Shown piece after piece: positions 1 to 5,141 of a DNA stretch of 6,459 bases. Made by a program: the position numbers and the translations under genes. Within the stretch, counting starts at the first letter, position 1. Each line of letters opens with the position of its first letter. The notes below the pieces were generated by a model. The model was not told where the DNA came from. It made no database searches and saw only the letters and a list, made by a program, of their open reading frames with translations. Source of the stretch: CAZJNX01 sp964547415 (GTDB lineage Bacteria > Pseudomonadota > Alphaproteobacteria > Rhizobiales > Amorphaceae); the NCBI GenBank assembly GCA_964547415.1, contig CAZJNX010000241.1:1-6459 (forward strand). The letters are read 5' to 3'.

Positions 1-1
1 C

Positions 2-1957
2 ACCGGCGACGTCACCGTGACGGTGACCGGCGTCAACGACGCCCCGACGCTGGCGGCGGGCGAGACGGCGGGCTTCACGGAGGCGGCGGACGCGGCGGCC
101 CAGGGCCTGTCGGAGACCGGCACGGTGTCGTTCGACGACGTGGATGCCACGGACCGCCTGGAGATCACGTTCGCCCCGAACGGGGACATCGCGTGGTCCG
201 GCGGCCGCCTCGAGGAGACGCTGGCGTCGGCCCTCCTGGCCGGCTTCTCCACGGTTGCGGCGGACGCCGACGTTCCGGGCACGACTCCGTGGGCCTACGG
301 GGCGAGCGATCTCGACCTCGACTTCCTCCCCGCGGGCGAGACCGTCACCTGGTCCTACACGGTCATCGCGACGGATGGTGCGGGCGCTGAGGCGACCGAC
401 ACGGTGACGTTCACCCTCACGGGGACGAACGATGCGGCGGTCGTCGACGGCGACACCACGGGCACCGTGGAGGAGGACGGCACGCTGACGGCGAGTGGCG
501 CGCTGAGCGCGAGCGACGCGGACGCGGGCGAATCCGCGGTGCAGGCGCAGGCCGGGACCACGGGGAGCTACGGCACCTTCGCGATCACGGCGGACGGGTC
601 GTGGACCTACGCGCTCGACAACGCGGACGCGGCCGTGCAGGCGCTCCCGGCCGGCGCGACGCTGACGGACAGCTTCGCCGTGAGGTCGCTCGACGGCAGT
701 GCGACGGCGACGGTGACGATCACCATCGACGGGCGGGACGAGGCGACGGGTTCGGTCGCGCACCGCCCGAACCTCGTCGCGGCGCTCTACGAAGGGTTCG
801 GGACCGGGTCGATCTTTGTCGGCATCTCAGACACCGACGACGACGGGGACATCAATGCGGCCAGCACGCGGATCGCGCTGGAGGACGGACCCGGCAGCTC
901 CAGCGCACGGGATCTCGACCTCGCCGACCTCGACGGCGACGGCGACGCGGACATCGTGCGCGCCAGCGGCAACCAGGCCCCCGACGTGTGGATCAACCGG
1001 GGCGACACCGACGGCGACGGGCTGCCGGCGTTCGAAGCCTTGCCGCCCATCGGGCCCGGTGACGCGGAGCAGGTGTTCACCGCGGACCTCGACGGGGACG
1101 GGCGGGAGGATATCGTCACCGCCGGAGACCACGACTCATTCTACCTGAACGTCGGCGACACGAACGACGACGGGCTCGTGGAGTTCGGCCCGCGTGTGCC
1201 GCTTCCGACCCGCACGAGCTCGAGCTGGGGCGGCGATGCCGCCGACTTCAACGGCGACGGCATCATGGACCTCGCGATCGGCCAGTTCAGTGCCAATCGA
1301 ATGGAGATCGCCTACGGGCTTGGCGACCTCGACAATGACGGCGTTCCCGACTTTCAGGCCGATACGCTGCCCTTCGCCGCCGAGCGGGTGACGGGAGTCG
1401 TGTCAGGGGACCTCGATGGCGATGGCGACATGGATATCGTCGCGTCATCCTGGCAATCCAGCGTCAATGCGACGGTGTACGAAAACATCGGAGCCGTGGA
1501 CGGGAGCGGGTTTCCACAGTTCGAGATCTATGGAATTCCCGGGACAAATCTGAGAAATATCTCAGACCCGCAACTCGTCGACGTCGATCAGGACGGTGAT
1601 CTGGATTATGTAGTGAGTGGCGATCAGAGCAGAGATGTCATCATCGCTTATAACGAGGGTGACGTCAACGGGAACAGTCTGATCGATTTCACGGTTGATA
1701 GCTTCTTTCTCGGTCATGCGAAAAGTCCGGAAGGTGGCGTCGCTACGGCTGACATCGATGGTGACGGCGATATCGATTTGGCTGTCGGCTCTGTGAGCGA
1801 GCCGTACGTATATTTGATGACAAATGCCGGCGACAACGATGGTGACGGGCGGCCCGAGTTCGTGATCGGTCCGCTCGACGGTGCGGTCGAGCCGAACAAG
1901 GACATGCGGACCGGTGACCTGGTGCTGATGTCCGACGGCGATCTCTTCGGTCTCTAG
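2..1957 (+). CDS. VCBS-repeat / FG-GAP propeller surface or secreted protein, 3' part (5' end outside window)
   Basis: The frame is open from the first bases, so the protein begins upstream; the GTG at 17 is an internal valine, not a start. The window opens on the tail of one VCBS repeat (VTVTGVNDAP, to about 46). A longer beta-sandwich repeat of about 130 residues follows (about 44-436, ending TLTGTNDA), then a classical VCBS repeat (about 434-733, with GTFAITADGSWTYALDN). From about 752 to the stop the chain is rich in DxDGDGxxD calcium loops of the FG-GAP type, in seven units (see separate entry). Such architectures belong to large secreted adhesin-like proteins of Proteobacteria, often exported by type I secretion. 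I see no GGxGxDxxx RTX nonapeptides; the end SDGDLFGL is acidic then hydrophobic, which would suit a type I signal but is weak evidence. No enzyme domain is visible. GC falls from about 77% at the start to about 54% at 1561-1860. The family is well supported; ligand and function are unknown. Confidence 0.88.
   Translation, partial: TGDVTVTVTGVNDAPTLAAGETAGFTEAADAAAQGLSETGTVSFDDVDATDRLEITFAPNGDIAWSGGRLEETLASALLAGFSTVAADADVPGTTPWAYGASDLDLDFLPAGETVTWSYTVIATDGAGAEATDTVTFTLTGTNDAAVVDGDTTGTVEEDGTLTASGALSASDADAGESAVQAQAGTTGSYGTFAITADGSWTYALDNADAAVQALPAGATLTDSFAVRSLDGSATATVTITIDGRDEATGSVAHRPNLVAALYEGFGTGSIFVGISDTDDDGDINAASTRIALEDGPGSSSARDLDLADLDGDGDADIVRASGNQAPDVWINRGDTDGDGLPAFEALPPIGPGDAEQVFTADLDGDGREDIVTAGDHDSFYLNVGDTNDDGLVEFGPRVPLPTRTSSSWGGDAADFNGDGIMDLAIGQFSANRMEIAYGLGDLDNDGVPDFQADTLPFAAERVTGVVSGDLDGDGDMDIVASSWQSSVNATVYENIGAVDGSGFPQFEIYGIPGTNLRNISDPQLVDVDQDGDLDYVVSGDQSRDVIIAYNEGDVNGNSLIDFTVDSFFLGHAKSPEGGVATADIDGDGDIDLAVGSVSEPYVYLMTNAGDNDGDGRPEFVIGPLDGAVEPNKDMRTGDLVLMSDGDLFGL
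752..1957 (+). repeat. Seven-unit FG-GAP-like calcium-loop repeat, probable 7-bladed beta-propeller
   Basis: Two alternating acidic loops recur at the protein level. Type A (D-x-D/N-x-D-G-x-x-D, then hydrophobic) begins at nt 926, 1085, 1244, 1409, 1580 and 1751. Type B (mostly GD-x-D-x-D-G-x-P/x-F) begins near nt 830, 1004, 1157, 1325, 1493, 1661 and 1832. Successive A loops are 53-57 residues apart and successive B loops 51-58, with B following A by 24-28 residues. The first unit has only a B loop. A degenerate A-like segment (TGDLVLMSDGD, Asp codon at 1916) sits one period after the last A loop, at the C-terminus. Six full units plus this split pair make seven, the pattern expected of a propeller closed by its N- and C-terminal strands. 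The B loops at 1493 and 1661 have lost acidic positions. The repeat pattern is seen directly; the fold is inferred from the FG-GAP family. Confidence 0.75.
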
Positions 1958-2052
1958 CGGGACGTGCGACGGCGCGAGGCGTGGCACCGCCGCAAGCCCT
2001 GGTGTCCGGCCCGGGCCGATCCTGACCCGCTGGTGCGTGCCGACGGCGCACG

Positions 2053-2068
2053 GCCCCGCTTGCGGGGC
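2053..2068. terminator. GC hairpin in convergent spacer (possible terminator)
   Basis: GCCCCGC and GCGGGGC form a perfect 7-bp inverted repeat around TT, about 95 bp past the VCBS gene stop. No T-run follows on either strand, so it is not a canonical intrinsic terminator. Its place between converging genes is the main support. Confidence 0.35.
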
Positions 2069-2107
2069 GCCGGTGTGTACCTGGTCCCCGAGCGCCCGCC
2101 GGTCCGC

Positions 2108-2126
2108 CCGGGCGGTTTCCGCCCGG
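2108..2126. terminator. GC hairpin at the end of the MBL-fold gene (possible bidirectional terminator)
   Basis: CCGGGCGG-TTT-CCGCCCGG is a perfect 8-bp stem with a 3-nt loop. It lies 8 bp past the minus-strand stop codon (2134-2136) and in the convergent spacer with the VCBS gene. There is no T tract on either side, so it may stall polymerase or protect a 3' end rather than terminate on its own. Confidence 0.4.
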
Positions 2127-2133
2127 TGCCCGG

Positions 2134-2982
2134 TCAGCGTCCGGGCAGGACGACGATGGTCGGGCGGCGCGGCAGCGTGTTGAGGGAGACGGTGATCTCC
2201 GGCGTGTCGCGCCGGTCCACGTCGAAGCTGCCCGACATGCCGGACACGAAACGCTCGAGGTTCGACATCGTGAAGAAGTGCATCGGGATCACGATGCTCG
2301 CCCGCAGCCGTTCGACGACGCGCATCATCTCCGCCTGGGCCATGGTGTAGCCGCCGTCCACCGGGACCATCACCACGTCGAGCCGGCCGATCTGGGCATA
2401 GTGCTCGTCGGACGGCAGGTGGTGAAGGTGGCCGAGGTGGCCGATGCACAGGCCAGCCACCTCGAAGATGAAGATGGAGTTGCCGTAGGGCTCGACCGCG
2501 CCCCAGCGGCGGATGTCCGTGGCGACGTTGCGCACCAGCATGTCGCCCACCATCAGCTGGTGCCGCGCCGGCCCGTCCCCGTCCGGGTTCCAGCCGCGCA
2601 GGACGACCTCGATCCGCGGGTCCGGGTTGTCCGTGTAGTGGGTCGAGTGGGCGTGGTTCATGGTGACGACCGTCGGCACCGGCCCCTCGCCGGCCCAGCC
2701 GGCGTAGTCGGTCGCCGCGATCACGCCCTCGGGCGAGACGATCCGGAACGTGGCGTGGCCGACGAAGCGGATCGTCACCGAATAGCGGTCCGCCGAGGCC
2801 ATCGTGATCGGGAGCGCGCCGAAGCCGTCCCCCGCGAGGCTGGCGAAAGTGGCGCCGGGGATGCCGTCCGCCACGGCCTGGCACATGCTGGGCGGCGGCG
2901 TGTCCTGCGCCGCCGCGGGCGCGAGCGCCCCGCCGAACCCGAGCACGAGCGCCGTCGCGATCCCCGCCAGAAACGTCCTCAT
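2134..2982 (-). CDS. Exported metallo-beta-lactamase-fold hydrolase with altered HxHxDH motif
   Basis: The 282-residue product starts with a Sec-type signal peptide: MRTF, a hydrophobic stretch to about residue 21, then APAAAQ with likely cleavage after A25 or Q26, so it should act in the periplasm or outside. The body resembles the UlaG-like/Lactamase_B_2 branch of the metallo-beta-lactamase superfamily: a core strand with GHATF (75-79), the metal motif HAHSTH (110-115), a His-rich turn GHLGHLHH (181-188), PVDGGYT (207-213, D209 a candidate bridging ligand), and IPMHF with H235. In HxHxDH the Asp normally binds the second metal; here it is Thr114. Zn1-type ligands H110, H112 and H185 or H188 remain, as do second-site candidates H115 and H235. 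The ATG is supported by GGAGGGGAG (2985-2993). Its stop faces the VCBS gene, and the next gene upstream diverges. The substrate is unknown; hydrolase activity is inferred from the fold only. Confidence 0.85.
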   Translation of the reverse strand: MRTFLAGIATALVLGFGGALAPAAAQDTPPPSMCQAVADGIPGATFASLAGDGFGALPITMASADRYSVTIRFVGHATFRIVSPEGVIAATDYAGWAGEGPVPTVVTMNHAHSTHYTDNPDPRIEVVLRGWNPDGDGPARHQLMVGDMLVRNVATDIRRWGAVEPYGNSIFIFEVAGLCIGHLGHLHHLPSDEHYAQIGRLDVVMVPVDGGYTMAQAEMMRVVERLRASIVIPMHFFTMSNLERFVSGMSGSFDVDRRDTPEITVSLNTLPRRPTIVVLPGR

Positions 2983-3011
2983 CGCTCCCCTCCATCCGGT
3001 TTTTCACCACG

Positions 3012-3039
3012 AGGATAGGGCCGCCGGCCCCGCGGTCCA
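3012..3039 (-). promoter_or_regulatory. Candidate sigma-70-type promoter for the MBL-fold gene
   Basis: Read on the minus strand, TGGACC (3034-3039) and TATCCT (3012-3017) are separated by 16 bp, each matching 4 of 6 bases of the -35 and -10 consensus. A start near 3005 would give a leader of about 20 nt containing the Shine-Dalgarno sequence. The spacer also holds a short GGGCC/GGCCC inverted repeat (3018-3030). The call is tentative because such matches occur by chance. Confidence 0.35.
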
Positions 3040-3141
3040 CGCTCCGGGCGCCGCTCCCGCGATCGTGATCGGCGCGGAGGCAAGCGCCGTGCCGTGCGGG
3101 GCGGCGCGGAACGGGAGACGGCACCCGGCCGTTCGCCGACC

Positions 3142-3321
3142 ATGACCGAACGCGACGACGGACAGGAGCGCGCCCCCCGCGCGGACGACGGCCCCACCTA
3201 CGACGCGGAAGGCGCGCGACAGGGGCACATCGTGCTTCGCAGCAAGCGGCGGCGGGCGATCTTCGTCGGCGGGCTCGCGGGGCTCGTGGTCCTCGCCCTC
3301 GTCCTCGCCCTCGCCGCGTGA
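3142..3321 (+). CDS. Small C-terminally anchored membrane protein (59 aa)
   Basis: The product has an acidic, polar N-terminal half (MTERDDG through about residue 27), a conserved-looking QGHIVLRS segment (27-34), a basic cluster RSKRRR (33-38) and one C-terminal hydrophobic helix (39-59) ending at the stop. The positive cluster before the helix predicts the N-terminus in the cytoplasm. From memory, similar small proteins of the form QGxIxLRTxxRRAIFxxGLxG occur in Hyphomicrobiales, sometimes labelled 'peptide ABC transporter permease'. That label cannot be right for a single-helix 59-residue protein, and I could not verify the match. The start is uncertain: no good Shine-Dalgarno precedes the ATG at 3142, while an in-frame GTG at 3094 has GGAGG 13 bp upstream and would add 16 residues of low-information sequence. 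The gene ends 33 bp before the ferritin-like gene and is probably cotranscribed with it. Its function is unknown. Confidence 0.65.
   Translation: MTERDDGQERAPRADDGPTYDAEGARQGHIVLRSKRRRAIFVGGLAGLVVLALVLALAA
3289..3312 (+). repeat. Perfect 12-bp tandem duplication in the membrane helix of the small protein
   Basis: GTCCTCGCCCTC occurs twice back to back (3289-3300 and 3301-3312), encoding VLAL-VLAL in the C-terminal transmembrane helix. The unit is in frame, so gain or loss of a copy would lengthen or shorten the helix by four residues without a frameshift. Confidence 0.8.
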
Positions 3322-3354
3322 GGGGAAACTTCCGACGCGAAAGGAGATGACGGG

Positions 3355-3807
3355 ATGGCGACGCGGGTAGGCGAAGCCGACGACCTCGGCCTCCTCCTCC
3401 GGGACTGCATCGCCCTCGAGCACGACGCGATCGCAGCCTACGAGGCGGCCATCGACCGGCTCGAGAACGCGGTTCACAAGGTCAAGCTCCACGAGTTCCG
3501 GCGCGACCACCAGCGCCACCTCACCGAGCTCACGGAGCTTGCCGTGGCAAGCGGCGCCCCGGTGCCCGCCGAGGGCGAGGAGGACCGCTTCGTCACCTCC
3601 GGCACGATCCGGATCGCCCGCGCGCCGGGCGAGGATGCGGCCGTCCTGAGGGCGATCGACGGGAACGAGGCGGACACCCTCGGCGCCTACGAGCGGGCGG
3701 CGGACAACGGCGTCGTGCCGCCCCGCGCGCGGCAGCTGTTCGTGCGCGCCCTCGAGGACGAGCGGCGTCACAAGGCCTGGACCGCAGCGGCGGCCGACAG
3801 CGCCTGA
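3355..3807 (+). CDS. Ferritin-like four-helix (DUF2383-type) protein
   Basis: The 150-residue product is predicted to be nearly all helical, in four helices with a loop at about residues 67-95, and no signal peptide, so it is cytoplasmic. Spaced acidic and histidine residues fit a ferritin-like metal site: helix A E22 and E30 (LEHDAIAAYEAAI), helix B E47, D51, H52 and H55 (EFRRDHQRHL), helix C E105 and E113 (NEADTLGAYERA), helix D E136-x-x-H139 (EDERRHK). The A/C pair share the ExxxxxAYE pattern, consistent with the internal duplication typical of ferritin-like bundles. Helix B has D/H residues where the classical family has ExxH, so the exact ligands are uncertain. The start is well set by AAGGAG (3341-3346), 8 bp before the ATG. 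Relatives are linked to oxidative stress or metal handling, but no activity can be assigned. A hairpin lies 10 bp after the stop. Confidence 0.8.
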   Translation: MATRVGEADDLGLLLRDCIALEHDAIAAYEAAIDRLENAVHKVKLHEFRRDHQRHLTELTELAVASGAPVPAEGEEDRFVTSGTIRIARAPGEDAAVLRAIDGNEADTLGAYERAADNGVVPPRARQLFVRALEDERRHKAWTAAAADSA

Positions 3808-3817
3808 TCCCGCGGAT

Positions 3818-3851
3818 GTCCGCTTCGCCCCTTCCGGGACGGGCGGCGGAC
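3818..3851 (+). terminator. Bulged hairpin after the ferritin-like gene (possible terminator or processing site)
   Basis: GTCCGC (3818-3823) pairs with GCGGAC (3846-3851) and CGCCC (3826-3830) with GGGCG (3841-3845). This makes 11 base pairs with a two-base TT bulge and a 10-nt loop. It begins 10 bp after the stop at 3807. No T-run follows, so it may attenuate or stabilise the upstream message rather than end it. Confidence 0.4.
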
Positions 3852-3897
3852 GGGCATTGTGGCGGTGTCCCGGCGGCGAGGCCGGTCCGTCGGTCGC

Positions 3898-3904
3898 GGA
3901 GGGG
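3898..3904 (+). promoter_or_regulatory. Ribosome binding site that sets the start of the Acg-like gene
   Basis: GGAGGGG lies 4 bp before ATG 3909. It favours this start over an in-frame ATG at 3816, which has no such site, would fall almost directly on the ferritin gene's stop, and would add 31 residues without family character. Confidence 0.6.
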
Positions 3905-3908
3905 TGCA

Positions 3909-4967
3909 ATGGCCGCACTCGATGAGACGAGGCATCCACGCGGCCGTTCCTCCGGGCGGCCGGTCGCGGTGCGCGAAGATCTGGTCGCCGAGGCGCGGGC
4001 GCCGCTCGGCCCGGCGCCGGAGCTGCGCGACCTCCTGCGCTTTGCGACCCTCGCCGCGAGCGGCCACAACACCCAGCCCTGGCGCTTCGCCCTGTCGGAC
4101 CGGTCCGCCGTGGTCCTTCCCGACCTCACGCGCCGTACGCCGGTGGTCGATCCGGACGACCATCACCTCTACGCCAGCCTCGGCTGCGCCGCCGAGACGC
4201 TTTCGATCGCCGCCGCCGCGCGCGGCCGCGACGGGACGGTGCGGTTCGAGCCGCGGGGGGAGGGGCGTCTGGTGGTGGACCTGTCGCCCGCGCGCGCCCG
4301 CGAAGGCCCGCGCTTTCCCGCGATCCCCGCCCGCCAGTGCACGCGCTCCGTCTACGACGGCCGGCCCCTTTCGGCCGCCGACCTCGACGCCCTGGTGGCC
4401 GCCGCGGCCGAGGTGGACGTGGACGCGATCCCCGTCACAGGCGGCGCGGTGCGCGCGGGGCTCGAGGAGCGGGTGATCGCGGCGAACGCCGCCCAGGTCG
4501 AGGACGCGGCCTTCGTGCGCGAGCTCAAGAGCTGGCTGCGCTTCAACGCCGCCGCTGCGGTCGCGACGCGGGACGGGCTCTATTCCGCCTCAGCCGGCAA
4601 CCCGACGCTGCCGACCGCCGTCGGCAACGCCATCTTCCCGCTGGTCTTCACGAAGGCCGCCGAGACGCGCAAGCTGACGCGACAGATGCGCTCCACCGGC
4701 GGCTATCTCGTCCTCGTGGCGCGGACGGACGATCCGGCCGGCTGGGCGGCGGCCGGGCGCGCCTACCAGCGCGTCGCGCTGGAGGCGACGGCCCGCGGCC
4801 TCGCCCACGCCTTCCTCAACCAGCCGGTCGAGGTGGCGGCCGCCCGGGCCGATCTCGCCGACCTTCTCGGCGTCGGCGGGCGGCGGCCGGACCTCGTCCT
4901 GCGCCTCGGCCGTGCCGCGCCCATGCCCCGGTCCCTCCGCCGCCCTGTGGAGGCGGTCCTCGCGTGA
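3909..4967 (+). CDS. Acg-family nitroreductase-fold FMN-binding protein
   Basis: The 352-residue product shows the Acg-type signature AASGHNTQPWRF (49-60), near the usual FMN-binding N-terminus, then RQCTRSVYDGRPL (142-154), which corresponds to the R-x-x-x-R-x-(F/Y)-D segment of nitroreductases and opens the second half. The C-terminal part has GLAHAFLNQPVEV (297-309) and GGRRPDLVLRLGR (323-335), followed by PMPRSLRRPVEAVL, all typical of this family. Length is normal and no signal peptide is seen. Acg proteins, best known from Mycobacterium dormancy regulons, are internally duplicated nitroreductase folds that bind FMN but usually lack ordinary nitroreductase turnover; flavin storage or a stress role has been proposed. 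The gene lies 101 bp downstream of the ferritin-like gene and ends before a strong hairpin. The family call is confident, the role is not. Confidence 0.88.
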   Translation: MAALDETRHPRGRSSGRPVAVREDLVAEARAPLGPAPELRDLLRFATLAASGHNTQPWRFALSDRSAVVLPDLTRRTPVVDPDDHHLYASLGCAAETLSIAAAARGRDGTVRFEPRGEGRLVVDLSPARAREGPRFPAIPARQCTRSVYDGRPLSAADLDALVAAAAEVDVDAIPVTGGAVRAGLEERVIAANAAQVEDAAFVRELKSWLRFNAAAAVATRDGLYSASAGNPTLPTAVGNAIFPLVFTKAAETRKLTRQMRSTGGYLVLVARTDDPAGWAAAGRAYQRVALEATARGLAHAFLNQPVEVAAARADLADLLGVGGRRPDLVLRLGRAAPMPRSLRRPVEAVLA

Positions 4968-4992
4968 GGCGAACCCTCGCGGAAGACGCGCG

Positions 4993-5017
4993 GTCGCGCC
5001 CCTTTCCGGGGCGTGAC
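4993..5017 (+). terminator. Strong hairpin downstream of the Acg-like gene
   Basis: GTCGCGCCCC pairs with GGGGCGTGAC across a 5-nt TTTCC loop, 10 bp with one G-U wobble that exists only in the plus-strand RNA (it would be C-A on the minus strand). It starts 26 bp after the stop at 4967. No T-run follows, but strength, orientation and position favour a plus-strand transcript end. Confidence 0.5.
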
Positions 5018-5027
5018 GCCGCTCCAG

Positions 5028-5055
5028 TTGCACTCGGGCGCGGCGCGGCTATCCT
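5028..5055 (+). promoter_or_regulatory. Candidate promoter of the molybdoenzyme gene
   Basis: TTGCAC (5028-5033) and TATCCT (5050-5055) are separated by 16 bp, matching 3 of 6 and 4 of 6 consensus bases. It lies just after the hairpin and would give a leader of about 80 nt. The -10 and spacing equal those of the candidate promoter at 3012-3039, which slightly raises its credibility. Confidence 0.3.
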
Positions 5056-5128
5056 GCGCGCGACCGGCGGCGCCCGCCTCGCCCCCGCCCCGTTGCGCCG
5101 TTCCTGCGTTTTCGACAGATCCCCTGCC

Positions 5129-5134
5129 GGGAGG
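5129..5134 (+). promoter_or_regulatory. Ribosome binding site of the molybdoenzyme gene
   Basis: GGGAGG lies 7 bp before ATG 5142 and selects it over the internal ATG at 5154. Confidence 0.6.
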
Positions 5135-5141
5135 CCACCTG

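Noticed and set aside
601..1062. Tandem GAC/GGC-rich DNA as a possible microsatellite or CRISPR-like array
   Set aside because: The repetition comes from Asp-Gly codons of the calcium loops and has no constant repeat/spacer structure.
830..1860. EF-hand or dockerin domains suggested by the many DxDxDG loops
   Set aside because: The loops are followed by hydrophobic strand-like residues (DIV, DLA) at a period of about 55 residues rather than by paired helices, which fits FG-GAP-type propeller blades.
1964..2350. Plus-strand open frame (128 codons) from the convergent spacer into the MBL gene
   Set aside because: It overlaps the MBL 3' end in antisense and is Arg/Pro-rich, with no convincing ribosome binding site or motif.
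2278..3018. Plus-strand open frame (246 codons) opposite the MBL-fold gene
   Set aside because: It is a mirror of the MBL codons, with biased His/Arg/Val composition and no family signature.
1562..3124. Long minus-strand open frame (520 codons) covering the VCBS 3' end and the MBL-fold gene
   Set aside because: It is a by-product of high GC: it runs antisense to clear calcium-loop repeats and out of frame with the MBL gene, which has signal peptide, motifs and ribosome binding site. Its translation is Arg/Gly/Ala/His-rich without recognisable motifs.
3004..3939. Minus-strand open frame (311 codons) opposite the small membrane protein and ferritin-like gene
   Set aside because: It is antisense to two genes with coherent protein features and has no motif of its own.
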